In this document: piece after piece, positions 41,090 to 49,900 of the stretch
Position numbering within the stretch: position 1 is the first letter of the stretch
How the letters are laid out: each line of letters starts with the position of its first letter
Source: Paludibacteraceae bacterium
GTDB lineage: Bacteria; Bacteroidota; Bacteroidia; Bacteroidales; Paludibacteraceae
NCBI GenBank assembly: GCA_017550335.1
Contig: JAFZPM010000014.1
Coordinates: 1-64,000, forward strand
DNA: 64,000 nt
Direction: 5' to 3'
Program-made: the position numbers and the translations under genes
The notes under the pieces: model-generated
What the model was told of the DNA's origin: nothing
Database searches by the model: none
Seen by the model: only the letters and a program-made list of their open reading frames with translations

Positions 41090-41677
41090 ATGATGAAGAA
41101 AATTGTACTCCTTATCGTTTCTTTGCTCACGATCGCCTCTGCAAGTGCGACAAAGGTAGAGAAAATCCAATTCGCCAACCGGGGAGACTTCTCCCTAGGC
41201 GTCATGGCAGGCAAGCCCCGCTACACGATGAATCTGACGATGCCCTACATCTCCGTGGATGCGATGTGGGGATTGGCGGACGGATTCTGCCACACCCAAA
41301 CGTTCGGAGACAACGGGGCCATCGACTTGGGCGCATACGTCGCCTTCCGCCATCACGAGGATAGTTGGGAGGTCTCCTCATGGATGTTACCGATCGCCGC
41401 ACGCGGAGGGTTCAACTGGGAATTCGTGAAAAATCTGGATGTCTTCGTAGGCCTCAACGTAGGCTGCGAGATATACCATGCGGAAATAGACTACATGGAC
41501 AATTATTACGAAGACAAAACAAACATCTTCACCAAGAGAGACCCTATATTCGGCATGTACGGAGGAGCCAAATGGATGTTCACCAAGCTCATTGGCGTAA
41601 AAGCGCAGTACTCGACCGATTGGTTGAGGATGAGGAGCCTTCCGACCGTCTCCGCAGGTCTTCAGTTGAACTTCTAA
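41090..41677 (+). CDS. Small outer-membrane beta-barrel-type protein, paralogue of 34.0 kb gene
   Basis: A 195-residue exported protein with signal peptide MMKKIVLLIVSLLTIASASA. The mature part matches the 34.0 kb protein along its length: EKIQFANRGDFSLGVMAGKP, DGFCHTQTFGDNGAIDLGAY, FNWEFVKNLDVFVGLNVGCE, GAKWMFTKLIGVKAQYS, ending VSAGLQLNF with the C-terminal Phe common to barrel proteins. No function is known for either. The two genes flank hrpB and the PBP gene on opposite strands. A perfect terminator follows. Confidence 0.75.
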   Translation: MMKKIVLLIVSLLTIASASATKVEKIQFANRGDFSLGVMAGKPRYTMNLTMPYISVDAMWGLADGFCHTQTFGDNGAIDLGAYVAFRHHEDSWEVSSWMLPIAARGGFNWEFVKNLDVFVGLNVGCEIYHAEIDYMDNYYEDKTNIFTKRDPIFGMYGGAKWMFTKLIGVKAQYSTDWLRMRSLPTVSAGLQLNF

Positions 41678-41727
41678 AGGAGAAAAAACAGGAGGTGGTT
41701 CCATCCATAAACCTGATCCGGGAACAC

Positions 41728-41761
41728 GAAAAAAAGGAACGTCTTCACGTTCCTTTTTTCG
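41728..41761 (+). terminator. Bidirectional intrinsic terminator
   Basis: A perfect 12-bp stem AAAAAGGAACGT (41731-41742) / ACGTTCCTTTTT (41747-41758) with a CTTC loop. A- and T-runs on either side let it serve both the barrel gene and the convergent membrane protein gene. Confidence 0.92.
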
Positions 41762-41852
41762 TAGGCGCACCACACTCTCCGAAAGAGGCGATCCCTCTTT
41801 TTCGAAGGAAGAATACGGGTACTGCGCTTATATATGTTCAACAGACAAAGGA

Positions 41853-42470
41853 CTAATCCTCTATCTCGATCATCTTACCCTTCACCAGCCATGCCACACC
41901 GAACAGGATCAGCAAGATAGCCTCGACAATCATCGTGGCATAGCGAGGAACGAGGTGGAAGACCTTCACCAAGAGGAAACATACCAGACAAACGACCATG
42001 CTCCATCCGCAGATACGGAAGATACGGTTCTTCTTCCTGCTATTCCCCTTCGTGAATTGCACCAGGATATTCACGCTGAAGAGAGCGAACAAGACAGAAG
42101 CGGCGATCGTGTGAATGACATGGCTAGTGGCCGGCATCAGTTGGAAAAAACCAATCGGAGTATCCTGTGGCAGGAATGATGTGTTGCAAGGGAAAAGGAT
42201 CACAAACAAGGCGCACACGCCCGAGGCGAAATTGATGATACGGTCTCCCCTATCATACCCCTTATAGGTCATCAGGAAGATGGCCGTGCAACTCAACATC
42301 ATCGTAAGGACAGGCGTCAGATGATAGGTTGCGCTCAAGCTATACCACCACTCGTCCGGACGATCCGAGATCATCCAACCACCCGTCAAACACATCAAAG
42401 GCAAAAAGAGTCCTAACCAACCAATCACCTTACGTTGTGTCAGATAAGACAATTCAACTACTTCACTCAT
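41853..42470 (-). CDS. Multi-pass membrane protein of unknown function
   Basis: A 205-residue protein with about six transmembrane helices. Start at MSEVVELSYLTQRKVIGWLG; the extended frame has no family-like N-terminus. The ISDRPDEWWYSLSATYHLTPV and MTYKGYDRGDRIINFASGVCALFVILFPC segments resemble a widespread bacterial membrane family (SISA-YY and YRGYD-D patterns, DUF998-like), but I cannot name it with certainty. It is convergent with the barrel gene and divergent from the epimerase operon. The gap 42471-42754 contains simple ATTTACTATT repeats. Confidence 0.65.
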   Translation of the reverse strand: MSEVVELSYLTQRKVIGWLGLFLPLMCLTGGWMISDRPDEWWYSLSATYHLTPVLTMMLSCTAIFLMTYKGYDRGDRIINFASGVCALFVILFPCNTSFLPQDTPIGFFQLMPATSHVIHTIAASVLFALFSVNILVQFTKGNSRKKNRIFRICGWSMVVCLVCFLLVKVFHLVPRYATMIVEAILLILFGVAWLVKGKMIEIED

Positions 42471-42570
42471 AAGTACCTGTAATAAATTATTAAACAAAAA
42501 TAAGAGAACACCGTAGCCTCCCACTGAAAAAAGGCTCACGAATCTCCACAAATATAAGAAATAAATCAAA

Positions 42571-42640
42571 GTTATTTACTATTTTACTATTTACAATTTA
42601 CTGTTATTGACTATTTGACTATTTACGATTTACTATTTGG
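42571..42640. repeat. ATTTACTATTTG-type simple intergenic repeat
   Basis: About six near-repeats of TTTACTATTTGACTATTTACG, the same sequence family as at 25675 and 58270. No coding potential. Confidence 0.65.
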
Positions 42641-42754
42641 GAGGTGTGGGGTGAGGAACTGGGCTATATTTCGGCACGTACAAATGGAATATCCATGGCA
42701 GGGAATCGCATGTCCAACATTTCTCAAAATCTTCTGAAAAAACCCTCAAAAAAG

Positions 42755-42785
42755 TTGGAAACAAGGCACGAACACAATAAATTTG
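42755..42785 (+). promoter_or_regulatory. Promoter for the epimerase / ATP-grasp operon
   Basis: TTGG (42755-42758, one base off TTTG), a 19-bp spacer and TAAATTTG (42778-42785, exact -7). It lies 92 bp before the epimerase ATG; a short GACG-GTT-CGTC hairpin follows in the leader. Confidence 0.65.
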
Positions 42786-42876
42786 CGAAACGGACGGTTC
42801 GTCACGCACTTTTTCCGTGATTCACCTGATAATTAAGAACATATCTGTAGTAAGGAGAAAAAAGAGCAGAAAAAAC

Positions 42877-43884
42877 ATGGGAAAGAACGTCATCGTACTA
42901 GGTGCCACCGGACATTTGGGCACTAACATAGCAGTCCATTTGAAGAGAATCGGATACAACGTCGTCGCGGTCGGCCGACGCAAGAGCGACAACGGGTTCT
43001 TCGCCAAGCTAGGCATGGAATACATCTCCGCGGACATCTGCAAGAAGGAGGATTTCGACAAGTTGCCACAGAAGGACATCTATGCGGTGCTCAACTTCGC
43101 GGGAGCGCTTCCCGCCTCCATGGAGGGCTACCACCCCGAGCAATACCTCTCCTCCATCGTGCAAGGCACACTGAACGTGTTGGACTACACTTTGAAGGTG
43201 GGTGCGGACCGTATCGTCTTCCCGCAAACCCTCTTTGACGTCAGCTACCTCTTCGGCAGCAAGACCCCGATTCCGGCGGATGCGGAGCGGAAAGCCCCAT
43301 TGACAGGCGACCATGCCATCTATGTCATCGCCAAGAACGCGGCCGTCGAGATGATAGAGCACTACCATGCCAAGTTCGGGCTCAAACGCTTCATCCTGAG
43401 GCTTTCAAGGGTATACATGTATGACCCGAACCCTTACACCTTCACCAACGGGGAGAAGACGCTCATCTCGGACCGATTCTTCATCTACCAAGCGATGAAA
43501 GGCGAGGAGTTACAGATTTGGGGAGACCCGGACCGCCTCTTGGAGACATGCTGCATGAAGGATTTCCTGCAGATTGTGGAGAAAACGCTCACGGCCAACG
43601 TCGAGGGCGGCATCTACAACATAGGAAGCGGCGGCAGCACCCTGGACGAACGCGTCAAAGCCATCGCGGAGGTCTTCAATCCGAAGGGCAAACACTCCAA
43701 CATCATCTATTGCCCCGAGAAACGGAGTTCCCTGCAGTTCGTCCTGGACATCACAAAGACAAAAAACGAATTGGGCTACACCCCGCGCTACACATGGAAA
43801 GAGTATCTGCTGGACTTCAAGAAAGAGATGGAGGAGCAACCGTTCGGCGAGCTGTGGGGGTATGAATCTGATTATATTAAATAA
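42877..43884 (+). CDS. NAD-dependent epimerase/dehydratase (extended SDR)
   Basis: A 335-residue sugar-nucleotide-type oxidoreductase. Start at MGKNVIVLGATGHLGTNIAV, which carries the GxxGxxG dinucleotide-binding motif. AVLNFAGALPA follows strand 4 and the catalytic YVIAK (YxxxK) is present at about residue 157. LSRVYMYDPNPYTF and GIYNIGSGGSTLDERVKAIAEVF are typical of UDP/GDP-sugar epimerases. First gene of a four-gene operon with two ATP-grasp enzymes and a lipoprotein, so its product is probably a modified sugar or small acid used by those ligases. Substrate unknown. Confidence 0.87.
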   Translation: MGKNVIVLGATGHLGTNIAVHLKRIGYNVVAVGRRKSDNGFFAKLGMEYISADICKKEDFDKLPQKDIYAVLNFAGALPASMEGYHPEQYLSSIVQGTLNVLDYTLKVGADRIVFPQTLFDVSYLFGSKTPIPADAERKAPLTGDHAIYVIAKNAAVEMIEHYHAKFGLKRFILRLSRVYMYDPNPYTFTNGEKTLISDRFFIYQAMKGEELQIWGDPDRLLETCCMKDFLQIVEKTLTANVEGGIYNIGSGGSTLDERVKAIAEVFNPKGKHSNIIYCPEKRSSLQFVLDITKTKNELGYTPRYTWKEYLLDFKKEMEEQPFGELWGYESDYIK

Positions 43885-43893
43885 AAACATATC

Positions 43894-44991
43894 ATGACAT
43901 TAAAAGAAAAAATCCGTTTCAAGCTATTGGGTTCCAAGGCTTTCGGAAAGAAGATCATCAAAGCGAACAGAGACTACTACCTCTCTTTCAAGTCAATGAG
44001 ATGGGGAGGAGAACTCACCTTCGGAGAAGAAATCGAACATGTATTCGGCATTTTCCTGACCGACAAGGAAAAGGCGGACGAGAAACTCAAAGAGGAGATG
44101 CGGATAGACATGGTTTGGTGCTATTACCGATTCGGGGCAGTGCCAAGGGAATATTTTCTCATGGATTTCCCACACTCCGACGACAAGAAGCGCGCCACCT
44201 ACCTCACCACGCGCCACAAGGACAATGTCATGACAAAGAAAGTGGGTCGGGGAGAGAACTGGTACCTCATGGAGAACAAGAACAACTTCTACGACCGTTT
44301 CGGGCAATTCTTCAAACGTGACGTCATCAAGTTCAACGAGGCTGTCACGAGGGAAGCATTCGCCGAATTCTGCAAGAAGCACGACTCCTTCATCTGCAAA
44401 CCCATCTCCGGGCAATGCGGGAAGGGCGTGGAGATACTACGCATGGCCGACTACGACAACGACCCCGACAAGGCGTTCGACCATCTGAAAGAGAGGGGGC
44501 AATACATCGTGGAGGAGCTGATCCAGCAAGACGAGAGCACCAAGCAGTTCAACCCAAGTTCCGTCAACACGGTACGTCTCCCAGCCTTCATGAACAAGAC
44601 CGGGTTCCACATCATGCGCCCCGTATTCCGCACAGGACGCGCAGGGTCCGTGGTGGACAACGCAGGTAACGGAGGCATCTTCTCCGTCATCGACGAGAAG
44701 ACGGGCGTCTGCAGGACGAAAGGTTACGACGAGTTCGGAGGCATCTTCGAAAGGCATCCGGACAGCGGCGCCAAGTACGAAGGTTTTCAGATACCAGACT
44801 GGGACAAACTACTCAAATTCGCCGAGGAAGTGCACAGCACCATACCTTTCTACCCATTCGTGGGTTGGGACTTCGCCTACACCGCCGACAAGGAGTGGGT
44901 GCTGGTGGAAGGCAACTGGGGGCAGATCGTATGTGAATACGCGGAAAGAGAAGGCGTGAAGAAGATGTTCGACGATTTCTTCGACGATTAA
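43894..44991 (+). CDS. Sugar-transfer associated ATP-grasp protein
   Basis: A 365-residue protein of the ATPgrasp_ST type. The helical N-terminal part (IRFKLLGSKAFGKKIIKANRD) precedes the ATP-grasp fold: FCKKHDSFICKPISGQCGKG (nucleotide Lys and Gly loop), YIVEELIQQDES, SVNTVRLPAFMN, and the Mg-binding end FVGWDFAYTADKEWVLVEGNWG. Family members are found in polysaccharide clusters and are thought to ligate amino acids or similar groups to sugars; none in this exact context is known to me. 10 bp after the epimerase gene and 32 bp before a second ATP-grasp gene. Confidence 0.85.
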   Translation: MTLKEKIRFKLLGSKAFGKKIIKANRDYYLSFKSMRWGGELTFGEEIEHVFGIFLTDKEKADEKLKEEMRIDMVWCYYRFGAVPREYFLMDFPHSDDKKRATYLTTRHKDNVMTKKVGRGENWYLMENKNNFYDRFGQFFKRDVIKFNEAVTREAFAEFCKKHDSFICKPISGQCGKGVEILRMADYDNDPDKAFDHLKERGQYIVEELIQQDESTKQFNPSSVNTVRLPAFMNKTGFHIMRPVFRTGRAGSVVDNAGNGGIFSVIDEKTGVCRTKGYDEFGGIFERHPDSGAKYEGFQIPDWDKLLKFAEEVHSTIPFYPFVGWDFAYTADKEWVLVEGNWGQIVCEYAEREGVKKMFDDFFDD

Positions 44992-45022
44992 TAACAGACA
45001 AATACATAAAAAACGATACGAA

Positions 45023-46114
45023 ATGAAATTAGCAATCATAGGAGCCTCGACAGGGCAACTCCCACTCACGCTGAAGGCGAAAGAGTTGGGTCATACAGTA
45101 ATCAGCTTCGCATGGGAGAATGGCGCAGTCTGCAAAGAATACGTGGACAAGTTCTATCCGATATCCATCCTCGAGAAGGACAAAATCGCAGAAGTATGTA
45201 GGCAAGAAGGGGTACAGGGAGTCGTCTCCAACGCCTCCGACCTCACCTCCGAAATCGCGACCTACGTGGCGTCCAAACTCGGGCTCAACGCGAACGACTA
45301 CGAGAAGTTCCAAGCCCTCAGAGACAAGGCGAGGGTCCGCGAACTGACCAACGGGATCCCCAACCTATGCCAGGTGCCAAGCTACTTGTACAAAGAGGGG
45401 ATAAAGGTGGACTTCCCTTGCATCGTGAAGCCGACCGTAGGTTCCGCAAAGAAGGGGGTATCCTTCGTGAACGACGAGAAAGAGCTGAAAGAGGCCGTCT
45501 CCTATGCGGCAGGAGATGACACAGTCATCATGATCGAGAAGTTCGTGGGCACACGTGAATTCTCCGTGGAATCCATCTCCTACAAGGGTAAGCACTACAT
45601 CATCCAGATGACGGACAAAGAGAACGACGGAGCACCTCATTTCGTCGAATTGTCCCACCACCAACCAGCAGACTTGAAAGAGTCGATCAAATCCAAGCTC
45701 CGCCAAATCGTCCCGGAAATCCTCACCCGCGTGGGGCTCACCAACGGTGCCTCCCACATCGAGATGAAAATAGATGACAACGACAACATCTACATGATAG
45801 AGATGAACCCAAGAGGCGGCGGAGACCAATTCTCCACCCTCATCTGGGAAAGTGTCGGATACGATTACCTCAAGGGCATGATAGACGTGGCGCTGGGCAC
45901 GTTCGAGGAGCCGAAGCTCTCCCACAAGAGCTACTCCGGCATCTATTTCCTCTGCAAACAACGGGAGAACAGGCTGAAGTATTTCCTCGAGAAACAACCA
46001 TGGGAAGTGAGACGCTCCTATGTGCCAGGCACGGAACTGACCTACGCCGTCGACAACTACACCCGAAACGGTTATATCATCTACAAAGCAGACAAGAAGA
46101 TCGTCATCGACTGA
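45023..46114 (+). CDS. ATP-grasp carboxylate-amine ligase-like protein
   Basis: A 363-residue ligase with an N-terminal PreATP Rossmann-like domain (MKLAIIGASTGQLPLTLKAK, GVVSNASDLTSEIATYVASKLGL). The ATP-grasp core has FPCIVKPTVGSAKKGVSFVND, IMIEKFVGTREFSVESISY, and the metal-binding IYMIEMNPRGGGDQFSTLI. The extra C-terminal domain (GIYFLCKQRENRLKYF) resembles the carbamoyl-phosphate-synthase-like and D-Ala-D-Ala-like amide ligases. It should join a carboxylate to an amine using ATP; substrates are unknown. Third gene of the epimerase operon. Confidence 0.87.
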   Translation: MKLAIIGASTGQLPLTLKAKELGHTVISFAWENGAVCKEYVDKFYPISILEKDKIAEVCRQEGVQGVVSNASDLTSEIATYVASKLGLNANDYEKFQALRDKARVRELTNGIPNLCQVPSYLYKEGIKVDFPCIVKPTVGSAKKGVSFVNDEKELKEAVSYAAGDDTVIMIEKFVGTREFSVESISYKGKHYIIQMTDKENDGAPHFVELSHHQPADLKESIKSKLRQIVPEILTRVGLTNGASHIEMKIDDNDNIYMIEMNPRGGGDQFSTLIWESVGYDYLKGMIDVALGTFEEPKLSHKSYSGIYFLCKQRENRLKYFLEKQPWEVRRSYVPGTELTYAVDNYTRNGYIIYKADKKIVID

Positions 46115-46150
46115 TACAGGAAAGATACGAACACTTAAACGGACAAGAAG

Positions 46151-46681
46151 ATGGGAAAGAAACAGTTCATATTGTTTTTCACCATAGCTGGTGCCATGAC
46201 GATCTACAGTTGTTGCGGGAAGAGCAAAAAAAGCGAGCCTGCGATTCTGCCAGCCGCTGTGGTCCTTACCCCTCCAGACACATCTCAGGAGGCGGTAATG
46301 ACGGACACGCTCCTCTTCGCCAACATCTACTACCAACGGAAGGGCGGTGGTAACATCGGCTACGAAATACTCCCAGGGAAGGATAGTACCCTCTTCCACG
46401 TGAGAGAGCTCAGGTTCCGCCCCGCAGACACCACCTTCTCCTTGCCCAATAGCCAGCTCGACTCCAGCGCCATCGCCACGATGGATAGCCTGCTGAAGGG
46501 GAAACTCAGTCCGGGCGAACCGGACACCACCCCCAAGAAGGGACCGTTCATGATGACCGGCACCTGGAGCCATGCCTTCCTCTCCCACTCCGACAGTGTC
46601 AGAACCCCTATACACGACAAAAGAATCATAGAAAAGATCGCCACGACGGAAGAGGCCGTCAGGAACAAAATAGGGAATTAA
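46151..46681 (+). CDS. Putative lipoprotein of unknown function
   Basis: A 176-residue protein with signal peptide MGKKQFILFFTIAGAMTIYS followed by CCGKSKK, giving a lipidation Cys at 21 or 22. The rest is Pro/Ser/Thr-rich at first (PAAVVLTPPDTSQEAVM), then NIYYQRKGGGNIGYEILPG and a stretch with alternating polar residues. No family recognised. It follows the ATP-grasp ligase by 36 bp and is presumably cotranscribed. Its stop codon TAA lies in the AATTAAG motif of the adjoining repeat. Confidence 0.65.
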   Translation: MGKKQFILFFTIAGAMTIYSCCGKSKKSEPAILPAAVVLTPPDTSQEAVMTDTLLFANIYYQRKGGGNIGYEILPGKDSTLFHVRELRFRPADTTFSLPNSQLDSSAIATMDSLLKGKLSPGEPDTTPKKGPFMMTGTWSHAFLSHSDSVRTPIHDKRIIEKIATTEEAVRNKIGN

Positions 46682-46938
46682 GAATTTTGAAACGTCAGTT
46701 CGGCGAAGTCAATTATGAATTTGGGGAAGTGCATCTCTGCACGATGCGCCCCCCCAGCCCTGAAAGGGCGAAACATATATAGCCCAGGGAAACGCCCTGG
46801 GCTAATTATGAATTTTGAAATTTGAAACGTCAGTTCGACGAAGTCAATTATGAATTTGGGGAAGTGCGTCTCTGCACGATGTGCGCGCCCCAGCCCTGAA
46901 AGGGCGAAACATATATAGCCCAGGGAAACGCCCTGGGG
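46676..46938. repeat. Two tandem copies of the dispersed intergenic repeat
   Basis: Each copy is about 130 bp: an AATT-AAGAATTTTGAA run, the GAAACGTCAG...GTCAATTA core (46689-46715 and 46824-46850), TGAATTTGGGGAAGTGC, TCTCTGCACGATG, the hairpin GCCCTGAAAGGGC, ACATATATAG, and the hairpin CCCAGGGAAACGCCCTGGG. It lies between convergent genes and may act as a terminator on both strands. Confidence 0.85.
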
Positions 46939-46980
46939 AACATCACCCCATGACATTGAAACAAATTATGTTGATGCGCC

Positions 46981-49900
46981 TTAGCGCACCAACACGATTG
47001 ATGATCCACCATTCGTCCGGACCACATAGAGACCCTTAGACGGAACGCTCAACGCACGCACCTCGCCATTGGAATAGTTGGACGTCAGATTTCTACCCGC
47101 AGCATCATAGAGGGAGACCTCTCCCTTCGCACCGCGCACGTGGATGGTGAGACCGTCAGTCCATACGGTGAGGCCATCTGCCAAAACATGATCCACGGTG
47201 GTGAGGATATCCGAAACGAGCGCCCAACCATCCGGCACATAATCATCCCCGACGTTCTGCGCAAGGCTGGCAGGACTGATGACCTTACCTTCAGGAGCGA
47301 CCCCGTGGAGCCAATCCTCCGTTCCGTCCGTCCAGTCGGTGAACGACACGCTCACCTCGGAGAGGTTCTCGCAATCATAGAACATACCCTCATAACTACC
47401 CTCCTCGAGTGTAGTGGCCGGCAATGCGGAGGTTGACGTCAGGCTCGTACACCCGCGGAACATATCCTTGTAGCAGTATGCCTTCAGCTCCGTAGCGCTC
47501 AAATCAGGCATTTTCGTGAGCCCTGCGCAGTTTTCGAAGAGGTTGGCGAAGCAATACTCGTTCGGGATGGCTGCAGCCCCTCCTGTCTCGTCTATCAGGC
47601 TCATCACGCTTCCGCTCGCAGAGGCGGTGCCCTCAATATCAAACTGGATGCGTTGCGTCTCGGTGGAGAATCCGGACGGGTTATTACCCTTGAACAGGAT
47701 CTTATCCCCCTTCTTCGCCAAGATGATAGGCGTGCCAGGTTCCATCTCCGTCCACGTCTCGCCGCCGTCCGTCGAATACTTCAGGTCAACACCCGTAGAA
47801 GGGAGGTTCCTTCTCATAACCGGTCTCTTCTCACCCTCCACAGAGGCAACGGCGGACTCATCCGAGAGTTGCGGATAAGGGGCAGGCTGGATGTCACCGC
47901 CGCCCGCTTCACCTTCCGTGACCGCGACGCTGACGTTATCCTCCTCAGCCGTGAATGTCAGATAGTTAGGCTCTTCCTCGATATATTTCACCGTCCAACC
48001 ACTAGGTATCCTGCTCGTTCCATATTCGAGAGGCAGGCCTTTCGGGCAGATGAAGGTGCCGGTAGAGGCTACATCTCTGAGGTACGAATCAGAGAACGGA
48101 TTTCCATCCGCAGTCTGCCATTGATCAAAAGAGACACGGACTTCTATCAGATCACTACAACCATCGAACATGTTGGAATAGCAGCCTTCAGCCAATTCCG
48201 TTGCGGGCAACGTCGCACTACGTACGTAAAAACACTCCCAAAACATGAATGAATAACAACCTTTAGCCAACTTTGTGGCAGGTAATTCAGGAATCTGTGT
48301 GAAAGTCAAACACTCATCGAACATATATGCATAACAACTATCAGCCAAGGTGGTGGCGGGCAATGCCGGGGCCTGCTCCAAATTCACGCAACCAGAGAAC
48401 ATGTGGTCATAACAGCTTTTAGCCAAATTCATGGCAGGCAATTCCGGAGCTTGACGGAGATCGCCACATGAGCGGAACATCTGATTATAACAACGTTCAG
48501 CCAACGTCGTGGCAGGCAATTCAGGACCTCGCGCCAAACCACTACCCGCGAACATACGCTCATAACACCCTTTCGCCAACGTCATGGCAGGCAGTGCCGA
48601 AGCATAATCCAGCCCTTCACAACCTAAAAACATCCTTGAATAGCAGCCCTCAGCCAACTCTGTGGCTGGTAATTCCGGGGCCTGTGTAAGCATATAGCAA
48701 ATCTCAAACATAGACGAATAGCAACCCACAGCCAACTCTGTGGCAGGCAATGCCGGAGCGACATTCATGTCTTCGCACCCCTCGAACATGGAGGCATAAC
48801 AACTATCAGCCATTGTCGTGGCGGGTAATACCGGGGCATAATCCGCATATTCGCAACCTTTGAACATGGCCTTGTAACAACTCTCCTTCAAGGTGGTGGC
48901 AGGCAATTCAGGGAATCGCCTCAGCGCCTTGCAACCCTCGAACAACCGGCAGAAGCAATGTCCATTAGGGATAACGGTGGACATGCCTTTTCCATCCAAC
49001 AAACTCATCACACTACCGCTGGCCGCTATCTTTCCGGTCATCGAGAAGTTCGAATAGCTGCTCCAAGACTGAGAGAAGCCATTAGGGTTATTTCCCCGCA
49101 ACAAGGCTTCGTCGCCACGGTCCATAAGAACCGGTTCCCCTGGGGCGAGCGTACTCCAAGTATATCCCCCATCCATGGAGTATTCGACATGAGGGGTATT
49201 GCCATTGTTATTCACCAACTGGAACGAGGAGCCATCCACATCGGAGGTGAAAGAGAGGTAGTTGACCCCAGCCACAGTTGTGTCATCGGAATATTTCACC
49301 GTCCAACCCTCTGGTATCCTGCTCGCACCATATTCGAGCGGCAGACCTTTCGGGCAGATGAAGGTGCCGGTACTGTTCACATCAAGGAGGTACGAATTAG
49401 AGAACGGCTTTCCATCCGCCTTAGTCTCCCATTGGTCAAAAGAGACACTGACTTTCGACAGTCCCTCACACCCATCGAACATGGAGGTATAGCAACCCTC
49501 AGCCAACTCCGCGGCGGGCAACGTCACACTACGTATGGAACCACATTCAAAAAACATGGAAGCATAACAGCCTTTAGCCAACTTTGTGGCAGGTAATTCA
49601 GGAACTCGAGCGAGAGCCAAACACTCATCGAACATGTTCGCATAACAACTATCGGCCAAGGTGGTGGCGGGCAATGCCGGAATCCACTCCAAATTCGCGC
49701 AACTGGAGAACATGTGGCTATAACAGCCTAACGCCAAATTCATGGCAGGCAATTCAGGGGCTTGATAGAGGAGGTCACATGAGCTGAACATATATTTATA
49801 ACAATATTCAGCCATCGTTGTGGCAGGCAATTCCGGCGCTTGACTCAAAGGTGCGCCCGCGAACATACCCTCGTAACATCCCTTCGCCAAGGTCATGGCA

